Source of the DNA: JBOFBH01 sp051657715
Lineage (GTDB): Bacteria; Actinomycetota; Actinomycetes; Actinomycetales; Angustibacteraceae
Assembly (NCBI GenBank): GCA_051657715.1
Contig: JBOFLF010000083.1
Span: 1-24,429 of the forward strand
Reading direction: 5' to 3'
Length of the DNA stretch: 24,429 bases
Below the pieces are notes generated by a model that was not told the DNA's origin, made no database searches, and saw only the letters and a list, made by a program, of their open reading frames with translations. How positions within the stretch are numbered: the stretch's first letter is position 1; each line of letters starts with the position of its first letter. Shown in pieces: positions 8,157-15,303 of this stretch. Position numbers and translations under genes: made by a program.

Positions 8157-8178
8157 TGTCGGTGGGACCGCCTAACGT
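8157..8178 (+). promoter_or_regulatory. RecA-NDp (PafBC-dependent) promoter of recA
   Basis: TGTCGGTG (8157-8164), an 8-bp spacer and TAACGT (8173-8178) match TTGTCRGTG-N8-TAnnnT except for the first T (C here). In mycobacteria this LexA-independent, damage-inducible recA promoter is driven by PafBC. Predicted transcription start is near 8185, giving a leader of about 50 nt with a GAGGAG Shine-Dalgarno at 8223-8228. Confidence 0.82.
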
Positions 8179-8236
8179 CCTGCTGGTGATGAACGCCCGA
8201 CGGTCCGCCCGACCGAGAACGCGAGGAGACAACCCC

Positions 8237-9307
8237 ATGCCCGCTGCTGCAGATCGCGACAAGGCGTTGGACGCCGCGCTGGCCCAGATCGACCGGCAGT
8301 TCGGTAAAGGATCGGTGATGCGGCTCGGGGACGACGTCCGCGCTCCGATCGAGGTCATCCCGACCGGGTCCGTGGCTCTTGACGTCGCGCTGGGCATCGG
8401 GGGTCTGCCGCGTGGTCGTGTCGTGGAGATCTACGGTCCGGAGTCCTCGGGTAAGACGACGGTGGCGCTGCACGCGGTGGCTGCGGCGCAGCAGGCCGGG
8501 GGGATAGCCGCGTTCATCGACGCGGAACACGCCATGGACCCGGACTATGCCAAGAAGCTCGGCGTGGACACCGATGCTCTCCTGGTCTCCCAGCCGGACA
8601 CGGGGGAACAGGCGCTGGAGATCGCCGACATGCTCATCCGGTCCGGCGCCTTGGACATCATCGTGATCGACTCCGTCGCCGCCCTTGTCCCCCGAGCGGA
8701 GATCGAGGGCGAGATGGGAGATAGCCACGTCGGGCTGCAGGCTCGGCTGATGTCCCAGGCGCTGCGCAAGCTCACCGGTGCCTTGAGCAGCTCGAAGACC
8801 ACCGCGATCTTCATCAACCAACTTCGGGAGAAGATCGGCGTGATGTTCGGCTCGCCCGAGACCACGACGGGCGGAAAAGCGCTGAAGTTCTACGCCTCGG
8901 TTCGGATTGATATCCGTCGGATCGAAACGTTGAAGGACGGCACCGAGCCGGTGGGCAACCGTACCCGGTGCAAGATTGTGAAGAACAAGATGGCTCCGCC
9001 GTTCAAGCAGGCCGAGTTCGACGTGCTCTACGGCCAGGGGATCTCCCGTGAAGGGGGTCTCATCGACATGGGTGTCGAGCACGGGTTCATCCGTAAGTCC
9101 GGCGCCTGGTACACCTACGAGGGCGATCAGCTCGGTCAAGGAAAAGAGAATGCGCGGTCTTTCCTGCGCGACAATCCTGATCTGGCCAATGAGATCGAGA
9201 AAAAGATCAAGGAGAAGCTGGGTATCGGTCCTCGAGTAGATGCACCAGCATCCGGTGCTGAGACGTCGGTCGGCGGCGCATCCGCACCATCGTCGGTCAA
9301 GCTCTAG
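8237..9307 (+). CDS. recA: RecA recombinase
   Basis: RecA forms filaments on ssDNA for homologous strand exchange and stimulates LexA self-cleavage. The protein is 356 residues, a normal length, with no intein. Walker A GPESSGKT is at 67-74, followed by AFIDAEHAMDP, the NLD-like QPDTGEQALEI, the Walker B region IIVIDSVAALVPRAEIEGEMGDSHVG (loop 1), and FINQLREKIGVMFGSPETTTGGKALKFYASVR (loop 2). The C-terminus (about 330-356) is Ser/Ala/Gly-rich. ATG 8237 has GAGGAG 8 bp upstream and gives the conserved start DRDKALDAALAQIDRQFGKGSVM; the frame is open upstream without homology. recX begins 4 bp downstream. Both a LexA box and a RecA-NDp motif lie upstream, so dual SOS and PafBC control is expected. 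Confidence 0.98.
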   Translation: MPAAADRDKALDAALAQIDRQFGKGSVMRLGDDVRAPIEVIPTGSVALDVALGIGGLPRGRVVEIYGPESSGKTTVALHAVAAAQQAGGIAAFIDAEHAMDPDYAKKLGVDTDALLVSQPDTGEQALEIADMLIRSGALDIIVIDSVAALVPRAEIEGEMGDSHVGLQARLMSQALRKLTGALSSSKTTAIFINQLREKIGVMFGSPETTTGGKALKFYASVRIDIRRIETLKDGTEPVGNRTRCKIVKNKMAPPFKQAEFDVLYGQGISREGGLIDMGVEHGFIRKSGAWYTYEGDQLGQGKENARSFLRDNPDLANEIEKKIKEKLGIGPRVDAPASGAETSVGGASAPSSVKL

Positions 9308-9311
9308 GCCG

Positions 9312-9851
9312 ATGGTGGGCGAAGTGCCGTCGAGTGCTCCGGGCAGCGTCTTACCCGTCGATCCGGAAGCCATGGCTCGTTCAATTGTGCTGCGCCAGCT
9401 GACGATGGGCTCGCGTAGTCGTGCTCAGCTCGCCGAGATACTCGCTCGTCGCGGTATATCGCACCACATCGCCGGACAGGTTCTGGATCGGATGGAGGAG
9501 GTCGGTCTCGTCGATGATCAGGCGTTTGCCGCTGATTGGGCACGAAGTCGGCATCTGCATCGAGGACTGTCTCGACGGGCTTTGGCGAACGAGCTGAAAA
9601 CCCGTGGGATCGATGCTGAGACGGTCGATGGTGCTCTCACCGCTATCGACGATGATGCCGAGCGGTTGACCGCCGCGCAGCTCGTCGACCGTCGATTACG
9701 GTCCATGGCCGGGGTGCCGCCGGGAAGGCAGCTGAGCCGACTTGCGGGCATGCTTGCTCGCCGGGGCTACCGCACTGCGTTGATCCATGAGGTGGTCAGT
9801 GCGGCGGTCAGTAACCCTCCGCCCCATGACACATTGCCGGTAGCTGATTGA
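9312..9851 (+). CDS. recX: RecX, regulator of RecA
   Basis: RecX binds and caps RecA filaments, limiting recombinase and LexA co-protease activity. The 179-residue protein has the three-helix repeat pattern of the family: ARSIVLRQLTMGSRSRAQLAEILARRGI, VLDRMEEVGLVDDQAFAADWARSR, LSRRALANELKTRGIDAETVDGAL and a C-terminal RRLRSMAGVPPGRQLSRLAGMLARRGYRTALIHEVV. The ATG at 9312 lies 4 bp after the recA stop with little Shine-Dalgarno, implying translational coupling; ATG 9372 (MARSIVLRQ) is an alternative. The transcript ends in a 92-bp gap to the convergent gluD, which contains the palindrome GATCGCGATC (9881-9890) but no clear intrinsic terminator. Confidence 0.93.
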   Translation: MVGEVPSSAPGSVLPVDPEAMARSIVLRQLTMGSRSRAQLAEILARRGISHHIAGQVLDRMEEVGLVDDQAFAADWARSRHLHRGLSRRALANELKTRGIDAETVDGALTAIDDDAERLTAAQLVDRRLRSMAGVPPGRQLSRLAGMLARRGYRTALIHEVVSAAVSNPPPHDTLPVAD

Positions 9852-9943
9852 ATTCACCCCGGTGAGAGGTGACGCCAAAGGATCGCGATCGCTCTCAACC
9901 TCATTCGTCATGCTCTGGCGCTGATCGGGTTACTCGTGCGGCA

Positions 9944-10828
9944 CTAGGTGGAAGCGGTTGGCTGCGGGCGCGACGGATCTGTGATCGACAAAGTTGGATC
10001 CGTCCCTCGAGTGGACTGACCGCGGGTCCGTAGCCGCTTCTCTACCTGGGTGGCGACGCTCGTTACGCCGATATTCATCACGACATAGATGACCGCGATC
10101 ACCATCAATGCGGGGATGAGGTTCGTTTTGTAGTTGCCGATTTGCTCGGCCTTGCGGAGCAGTTCCTCGTAACTCACGATGTACCCCAGCGCGGTGTCCT
10201 TAAGGACGACGACCAGTTGGCTGACCAACGAGGGCAACATGGCAGTCAGCGCTTGAGGGAGCAGGATCGACCGCATCAGCTGAGCCTCGGTGAGCCCGAC
10301 CGCACGGCCAGCCTCTCGCTGCCCGCTAGGAAGCCCACCTACCCCGGAGCGGACCAATTCGGCCACCACGGACCCGTTGTACGGAACCAGCCCCGTGACG
10401 ACCGCTGCGAAACTGAGATTCTCTGGCGACACTAGGCCGGTGTAGCTATACGTGCCATACGCGAACAGCATCATCATCAGCACCGGTACCGCGCGGAAGA
10501 ACTCCACCACCCCGCCGCACATCCCACGGATGACCGCATGGGAGGACAAGCGGCCAATCCCGAAGAGAACCCCAAACGCGAGGGCGAGAACGATTGCCAC
10601 GGCCGCCGCCTTCACCGTCCCCCATATCCCTGGGATGAGGTACTCGACCCAAATCTCGGACGCCACGAAGGGACGCCACTTGTCGGCGGCCAGCTGCTCC
10701 TTCTCGGCAAGTCGCGCGAGGACCCACCAGGCCACCCCGGCGATGGCGAAGCCCGACAGCACAGTCAAGGCGAGATGGCAGCGGCGCGCTCGGGGCCCGG
10801 GGACGTCGAACAAGGTGATGTCAGTCAT
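9944..10828 (-). CDS. gluD: glutamate-type amino acid ABC transporter permease GluD
   Basis: This inner-membrane permease subunit for polar amino acid (probably glutamate) uptake has 294 residues and the HisM/GlnP fold. Features are an N-terminal helix (HLALTVLSGFAIAGVAWWVLARL), IWGTVKAAAVAIVLALAFGVLFGIGRLS, VVEFFRAVPVLMMMLFAYGTY, and the EAA coupling loop EAGRAVGLTEAQLMRSILLPQALTAMLPSLVSQLVVVLKDTALGYIVS. A Ser/Thr/Arg-rich tail follows. The ATG at 10828 overlaps the gluC stop as ATGA, so the two are translationally coupled; this decides the start over the longer open frame to 10858. It is the last gene of gluABCD and should pair with GluC. Confidence 0.93.
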   Translation of the reverse strand: MTDITLFDVPGPRARRCHLALTVLSGFAIAGVAWWVLARLAEKEQLAADKWRPFVASEIWVEYLIPGIWGTVKAAAVAIVLALAFGVLFGIGRLSSHAVIRGMCGGVVEFFRAVPVLMMMLFAYGTYSYTGLVSPENLSFAAVVTGLVPYNGSVVAELVRSGVGGLPSGQREAGRAVGLTEAQLMRSILLPQALTAMLPSLVSQLVVVLKDTALGYIVSYEELLRKAEQIGNYKTNLIPALMVIAVIYVVMNIGVTSVATQVEKRLRTRGQSTRGTDPTLSITDPSRPQPTAST

Positions 10829-11505
10829 CGGGCCACCACCAGTCGACGGGACAACCACGTGAAGAACAGACCGGCGGGCAAGGTCAGCACCACGAAACCC
10901 AGCGCCATCACGGCGAAGATGACCACCAGCACGTCCGGTCGGAACTCCAGCATCGTCTTCATCAACGCTGACGCCTCGGCCACCCCGATTACCGACGCCA
11001 CCGTCGTGTTCTTGGTCAAGGCGATGAAGACGTTCCCCAACGGGGCCACCGCGGCACGAGCAGCTTGTGGCAGGACGACCAGACGCAGAGTCGGCACGAA
11101 CCCGAGCCCGATAGCCCGAGCAGCCTCCGCCTGCCCCGGCGGAACCGTGTTCACCCCGCTCCGCAGAGCCTCGCAGACGAACGCCGCGTGATAGAGGCCC
11201 AGGCCCAGAACGGCGAGCCGGAAATTCTGATCCGTGATGAAAGTCGGGGAGTCATCCGCAGCCAGCTTCAATCCAAGCTGGATGTACAAACCGAGGCTGG
11301 CGCCCAGGATGATCAATGTCAAAGGCGTGTTGCGCACGACGGTGACATACCCAGCACCCAGCCAGCGCAGGCTCGAGACAGGGCTCACCCGAAAAACGGC
11401 GAACATCGTGCCCGCAGCCAGGGATAGCACCGCCGACCACATCGTCAACTGAACGGTCACCCAGAACGCCGCGGGGACGTCGTACTCCGAGAACAGACTC
11501 TCCAT
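10825..11505 (-). CDS. gluC: glutamate-type amino acid ABC transporter permease GluC
   Basis: This 226-residue permease pairs with GluD. The N-terminus FWVTVQLTMWSAVLSLAAGTMFAVFRVSP, the segment YVTVVRNTPLTLIILGASLGLY, and the EAA loop EAARAIGLGFVPTLRLVVLPQAARAAVAPLGNVFIALTKNTTVASVIGVAEAS are typical of HisQM-family subunits. The ATG at 11505 has only a distant AAGGA (11519-11523), so translation may be modest compared with gluB. A strong hairpin lies between gluB and this gene, consistent with lower expression of the permeases than of the binding protein. Confidence 0.92.
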   Translation of the reverse strand: MESLFSEYDVPAAFWVTVQLTMWSAVLSLAAGTMFAVFRVSPVSSLRWLGAGYVTVVRNTPLTLIILGASLGLYIQLGLKLAADDSPTFITDQNFRLAVLGLGLYHAAFVCEALRSGVNTVPPGQAEAARAIGLGFVPTLRLVVLPQAARAAVAPLGNVFIALTKNTTVASVIGVAEASALMKTMLEFRPDVLVVIFAVMALGFVVLTLPAGLFFTWLSRRLVVAR

Positions 11506-11535
11506 AGCTAATCAGCGAGATCCTTCACTGCGGTG

Positions 11536-11570
11536 CTCGGGTGTGGCGAGGCAACTCCGCCACACCCGAG
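11536..11570 (-). terminator. 13-bp intercistronic stem-loop between gluB and gluC
   Basis: CTCGGGTGTGGCG (11536-11548) is perfectly complementary to 11558-11570, with a 9-nt loop that can close further around TTGC on the transcribed strand. There is no U-tract, and gluC follows 30 bp later. It is therefore best read as an attenuating or 3'-end-stabilising hairpin for the gluB message rather than a full terminator. Confidence 0.6.
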
Positions 11571-11607
11571 CGGCCAACGAGCCGTGACCCGACCCAGCGG
11601 GCGCGGA

Positions 11608-12447
11608 TCAGCTGCAGGCGTCCGGAGTCGGCGGGTTCCCGGCGCCCGGCGTGATCCCGGCCTTGCCGACCGTGTCGTCGAAAGCCTTCTTCCAGGAGCC
11701 GTCCGCCACCATCTTCTTGATCGCCGCGTTGACCTTCTCGCAGGTCGCGGTGTCGCCCTTCTTCATTCCCACCCCGTAGCGCTCCTCCGAGAACGGCTTG
11801 CCGACGACCTTGAGCTTGCCGGCGAAGCTGGCCTGGGCCGCGAACCCGGCCAGGATGGTGTTGTCGGTGGTGACCGCGTCGATCGAACCGCCAACCAATG
11901 CCGACACGCACTTGGAGTACGTGTCGAACTGTTGCAGCTGCACCTTGTTCGCGAACTCCTTCTTGATCCGTTCGGCGGAGGTGGAGCCGGTCACCGAGCA
12001 CAGTTTCTTCCCGTTGAGGGACTCCGGGCCGGTGATCGAGGACTCGTCAGCCCGCACCAGGACGTCCTGCCCGGCGACGAAGTACGGCCCGCCGAAGGTC
12101 ACCTTCTGCTTGCGCTCGTCGGTGATCGAGTAGGTGGCGAACACCAGCTTCACCTGACCGTTGCCGATCAAGGTCTCGCGCTGCGCTGATGGCGCCTCCT
12201 TCCAGACGATCTTGTCCTCGGTGTACCCCAGCTCCTTCGCCACGTACGTGGCCACCTCGACGTCCAAGCCGGTGTAGTTCGACCCCTCCTTCAAGCCGAG
12301 GCCGGGCTGGTCGAACTTGATGCCGATGGTGATCGTGTCTGACCCGGCCCCGCCGTCACCGCCGGCGGAGTCGTCGTTCCCGCAAGCCACGAGGCCGAGG
12401 GCCGCGGTTGCGACACAAGCCAGCAGGGCGATCGGTCGGTGTCTCAT
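11608..12447 (-). CDS. gluB: glutamate-type ABC transporter substrate-binding lipoprotein GluB
   Basis: This extracytoplasmic solute-binding protein (279 residues) delivers polar amino acid, probably glutamate, to GluCD. It has a lipoprotein signal peptide: MRHRPIALLACVATAALGLVAC, lipobox LVAC with acylated Cys22, then an Asp/Gly/Ser linker. The mature part has the SBP_bac_3 landmarks KFDQPGLGLKE, YTGLDVEVATYVAKELG, LIGNGQVKLVFATYSITDERKQKVTFGGPYFVAGQDVLVR, CSVTGSTSAERIKK and SIDAVTTDNTILAGFA. ATG 12447 has a strong AGGAG 6-7 bp upstream. The glutamate assignment rests on operon order (ATPase, binding protein, two permeases) shared with the Corynebacterium gluABCD system. It is flanked by hairpins at 12469 and 11536. 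Confidence 0.93.
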   Translation of the reverse strand: MRHRPIALLACVATAALGLVACGNDDSAGGDGGAGSDTITIGIKFDQPGLGLKEGSNYTGLDVEVATYVAKELGYTEDKIVWKEAPSAQRETLIGNGQVKLVFATYSITDERKQKVTFGGPYFVAGQDVLVRADESSITGPESLNGKKLCSVTGSTSAERIKKEFANKVQLQQFDTYSKCVSALVGGSIDAVTTDNTILAGFAAQASFAGKLKVVGKPFSEERYGVGMKKGDTATCEKVNAAIKKMVADGSWKKAFDDTVGKAGITPGAGNPPTPDACS

Positions 12448-12468
12448 GACTTCTCCTTGTGATCGAGC

Positions 12469-12489
12469 GTCGCGCCAGGCTGGCACGAC
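12469..12489 (-). repeat. hairpin in the gluA-gluB intercistronic region
   Basis: On the transcribed (minus) strand, GTCGTGCCA-GCC-TGGCGCGAC folds into a 9-bp stem containing one G-U pair and a 3-nt loop. The corresponding plus-strand fold would have a C-A mismatch, so the structure is favoured specifically in the mRNA. It ends about 20 bp before the gluB start. A second short inverted repeat (CACCAT/ATGGTG, 12489-12504) adjoins it. Confidence 0.5.
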
Positions 12490-12517
12490 ACCATGGGCAT
12501 GGTGGTTAGGCGGGACG

Positions 12518-13294
12518 TCAATGCGTGAGGATCTTGGACAGGAAGTCCTTTGCCCGTGCCGAGCGCGGGGCGGTGAAGAACTGATCCGGGGTGGCCTGCT
12601 CGACGATCTCGCCGTCCGCCATGAACACCACCCGGTCCGCCGCCCGCCGGGCGAACCCCATCTCGTGGGTCACGACGATCATCGTCATCCCAGACCGCGC
12701 CAACGTGGTCATCACCTCGAGAACTTCGTTGATCATCTCGGGGTCGAGAGCGGACGTCGGCTCGTCGAACAGCATCACCTTCGGGTCCATCGCGAGCGCC
12801 CGGGCGATTGCCACCCGCTGCTGTTGTCCTCCAGACAGCTGCGCGGGGTACTTGCCGGCCTGCTCGGCCACCCCGACCCGCTCCAGCAGCTCGGTGGCCC
12901 GAGCCCGTGCCGTCGGCCGGTCTAGCCCGCGGACCTTCATCGGACCGAGCGTGACGTTGTCCAGGATCGTCTTGTGCGCGAACAGGTTGAAGGACTGGAA
13001 CACCATGCCGACGTCGGCGCGCAGCTTGGCCAGTGTCTTGCCCTCCGCAGGAAGCGGGGCGCCGTCGATCGTGATCGTCCCGGAGCCGATCACTTCCAGC
13101 CGGTTGATGGCGCGGCACAACGTCGACTTCCCGGACCCGGACGGGCCGATCACCACGACGACCTCGCCCTCACCCACGGTGAGGGTGATGTCCTTGAGGA
13201 CGTGCAGGTCACCGAAGTGTTTGTCGACGTGTTCCAGCACCACGAGCGGCCGTGCCGATCGATCTGATCGAACTGTCGATTCGGTGGCCGTCAT
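12518..13294 (-). CDS. gluA: glutamate-type ABC transporter ATPase GluA
   Basis: This cytoplasmic ATP-binding subunit of the amino acid uptake system has 258 residues. It contains Walker A GPSGSGKS at 50-57, Q-loop VGMVFQSFNLFAHKT, signature LSGGQQQRVAIARAL, Walker B VMLFDEPTSALDPE and H-loop VVTHEMGFARRAADRV. The ending FLSKILTH is typical of polar-amino-acid ATPases. The ATG at 13294 gives the normal family length; the frame is open upstream without homology. A GAGGAG is rather far upstream, and TAGGGT (13308-13303 on this strand) could be a -10 only 8 bp from the start, so a very short leader is possible. It is the first gene of gluABCD and divergent from miaB. Confidence 0.94.
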   Translation of the reverse strand: MTATESTVRSDRSARPLVVLEHVDKHFGDLHVLKDITLTVGEGEVVVVIGPSGSGKSTLCRAINRLEVIGSGTITIDGAPLPAEGKTLAKLRADVGMVFQSFNLFAHKTILDNVTLGPMKVRGLDRPTARARATELLERVGVAEQAGKYPAQLSGGQQQRVAIARALAMDPKVMLFDEPTSALDPEMINEVLEVMTTLARSGMTMIVVTHEMGFARRAADRVVFMADGEIVEQATPDQFFTAPRSARAKDFLSKILTH

Positions 13295-13463
13295 GGCGGT
13301 GGACCCTATCTCCTCGCCGTTTGCCCTGGCCACGCCCGAACGACCCGCACCGCCGATCTGCAACCGGTCCGTGACCTTCGCCGCCCGCTGACCGAGCACC
13401 AGCACCGCCGACGGCACAGCACTGGCGGTGCGCCCGACGGCCCGGTCGTACCCTAGGGGAGTC

Positions 13464-15077
13464 ATGAGCACCCTCAGCGTCAGCTCCGCCACCCAGCCGG
13501 TCACCTCGGTGACAGCCCCTGGCCTGACCTATCACGTCCGCACCTTCGGGTGTCAGATGAACGTGCACGATTCTGAGCGGCTCGGCGGCCTGCTCGAACA
13601 GGCGGGCTATCGGCCTGCCCCGGACGGATCGACCCCGGACGTCGTGGTGTTGAACACCTGCGCCGTCCGGGAGAACGCCGACAACAAGCTCTACGGCAAC
13701 CTGGGCCACCTCGCGCCGGTCAAGCGCCGGAAACCGACCATGCAGATCGCGGTCGGCGGATGCCTGGCGCAGAAGGACCGGGGCGAGATCGTGCGGCGGG
13801 CGCCGTGGGTGGACGTGGTGTTCGGCACCCACAACCTCGGGTCGCTGCCGGCGCTGCTGGACCGGGCTCGGCACAACCAGCAGGCCGAGGTGGAGATCCG
13901 CGAGTCGCTCGAGGTGTTCCCGTCCACGCTGCCGGCCCGTCGGGATTCCCTGTCGTCCGGGTGGGTGTCGATCAGCGTCGGCTGCAACAACACCTGCACG
14001 TTCTGCATCGTGCCCAGCCTGCGGGGCGTCGAGCGCGATCGCCGACCGGGCGACGTCCTCGCCGAGGTGCAGGCGCTCGTTCGCGACGGCGCGCTGGAAG
14101 TGACGCTGCTCGGCCAGAACGTCAACACCTACGGCGTCGAGTTCGGCGACCGGCTGGCGTTCGGCAAGCTGTTGCGTGCCTGCGGCGAGGTGGAGGGCCT
14201 GGAACGCGTACGGTTCACCAGCCCGCACCCGGCCGCCTTCACCAGCGACGTCATCGAGGCGATGGCCGACACCCCGAACGTCATGCCCAGCCTGCACATG
14301 CCGTTGCAGAGCGGGTCCGACCGAGTGCTACGAGCCATGCGCCGCTCCTACCGGTCACGTCGCTTCCTGGAGATCATCGACGAGGTCCGGGCTCGCATTC
14401 CGGACGCGGCCATCACCACCGACATCATCGTGGGGTTCCCCGGCGAGACCGAGGAGGACTTCGCCGCGACCTTGGACGTCGTCCAACGGGCCAAGTTCGC
14501 CGGCGCTTTCACATTTCAGTACTCCCGGCGGCCGGGGACGCCGGCCGCGCAGTTGCCGGGGCACCTGCTCAAGGCGGTCGTGCAGGAGCGGTACGAGCGC
14601 TTGGTGGCCGTCCAGGAGGAGGTGTCGTGGCGCCTCAACCGAGCCCTGCAGGGCCGAGTCGTCGAGGTGCTGGTCGCCGCGGGCGAAGGCCGTAAGGACG
14701 AGAAAAACCGCAGGTGGAGCGGGCGGGCGCCGGACAACCGGCTGGTGCACTTCGCCGTCCCGTCGGGCACCGAGCCGCCGCGCCCAGGAGACGTCGTGAC
14801 CGTCCGGATCAGCTATGGGGCGCCGCACCACCTCGTCGCCGATGAGCTTGATCCGGCCGGCGTGCCGGCGGATCCCACCGTCGCGTCCTGCTTCGCGGTG
14901 CGACGTACCCGAGCGGGGGACGCGTGGCAGGCTCAGCAGGAGCAGCGGATGCAACAGGACGGCGCCACCGGTGCCGGTCGAGCTGCGACTACCCCCGCAC
15001 CCCGCCCGGTAGGCCTCGGCCTACCCGGGGTGGGTGCGCCAGCGAGCCCGCCAGCGGTGACGCCGTCCTGCCACTAG
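13464..15077 (+). CDS. miaB: tRNA-2-methylthio-N6-dimethylallyladenosine synthase MiaB
   Basis: This radical SAM methylthiotransferase converts i6A37 to ms2i6A37 in tRNAs reading UNN codons. The N-terminal UPF0004 domain supplies Cys30 (RTFGCQMN), Cys66 (NTCAVRE) and Cys100 (GGCLAQ) for the auxiliary Fe-S cluster. The radical SAM motif is C174-NNT-C178-TF-C181. DIIVGFPGETEEDF and a C-terminal TRAM domain (about 400-465) complete the family architecture. The 537-residue length slightly exceeds the usual 450-510 because of an Ala/Pro/Gly/Gln-rich tail. ATG 13464 has AGGGGAG upstream. An 8-bp inverted repeat (13402-13409/13424-13431) lies in the leader region. The MiaA enzyme that makes its substrate is encoded two genes downstream. 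Confidence 0.97.
   Translation: MSTLSVSSATQPVTSVTAPGLTYHVRTFGCQMNVHDSERLGGLLEQAGYRPAPDGSTPDVVVLNTCAVRENADNKLYGNLGHLAPVKRRKPTMQIAVGGCLAQKDRGEIVRRAPWVDVVFGTHNLGSLPALLDRARHNQQAEVEIRESLEVFPSTLPARRDSLSSGWVSISVGCNNTCTFCIVPSLRGVERDRRPGDVLAEVQALVRDGALEVTLLGQNVNTYGVEFGDRLAFGKLLRACGEVEGLERVRFTSPHPAAFTSDVIEAMADTPNVMPSLHMPLQSGSDRVLRAMRRSYRSRRFLEIIDEVRARIPDAAITTDIIVGFPGETEEDFAATLDVVQRAKFAGAFTFQYSRRPGTPAAQLPGHLLKAVVQERYERLVAVQEEVSWRLNRALQGRVVEVLVAAGEGRKDEKNRRWSGRAPDNRLVHFAVPSGTEPPRPGDVVTVRISYGAPHHLVADELDPAGVPADPTVASCFAVRRTRAGDAWQAQQEQRMQQDGATGAGRAATTPAPRPVGLGLPGVGAPASPPAVTPSCH
15008..15025 (+). repeat. inverted repeat inside the 3' end of miaB
   Basis: GGTAGGCC (15008-15015) and GGCCTACC (15018-15025) form a compact stem with flanking partial GC pairing, about 50 bp before the miaB stop. 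No T-tract follows. It may help end or stabilise the miaB transcript, which faces the convergent small gene at 15091, but it may simply be coding sequence. Confidence 0.3.
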
Positions 15078-15090
15078 CCAAGCGGCGAGG

Positions 15091-15267
15091 TCACTCGCCG
15101 ATGCGGCTGTCTGCCGCCTCCTGCGCGGCATCCACCTTGTCGGCGAACTTGTCACCGGTCACCTTGTCGACCGCATCGCCGACCTTCTCGACGACCGCGT
15201 CGCTGACACCTTCGAGCTTGTCAGCCTGGCCGGCGGCCAGATCCTTCGCCTTGTCGAACATCCCCAT
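15091..15267 (-). CDS. MT0933-like antitoxin-family small protein
   Basis: This 58-residue, highly charged helical protein begins MGMFDKAKDLAAGQADKLEG and continues VVEKVGDAVDKVTGDKFADKVDAAQEAADSRIG. It matches the actinobacterial MT0933-like (Rv0909-type) putative antitoxin pattern of an F-DKAKDL start and amphipathic K/D/A repeats. ATG 15267 has a GAGGAG Shine-Dalgarno and fits the family N-terminus. No toxin-like gene adjoins it: miaB is convergent and miaA divergent (36 bp). The protein could therefore be an orphan or have a non-TA role; the antitoxin label is a family name, not a demonstrated activity. Confidence 0.82.
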   Translation of the reverse strand: MGMFDKAKDLAAGQADKLEGVSDAVVEKVGDAVDKVTGDKFADKVDAAQEAADSRIGE

Positions 15268-15303
15268 GGCACATCTCCTCGTGATGGGTGATAGGACCGG
15301 CAC

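Noticed and set aside
8144..9373. A 409-codon minus-strand open frame over recA
   Set aside because: recA on the plus strand is unambiguous, and the opposing frame shows no family features.
9797..9820. GTCAGTG near the recX 3' end as a damage promoter
   Set aside because: The TA-containing hexamer is one base out of register, and it points toward the convergent glu operon rather than a gene start.
15008..15025. Inverted repeat as an intrinsic terminator for miaB
   Set aside because: It lies before the stop codon and has no T-tract; it is kept only as a low-confidence inverted repeat.
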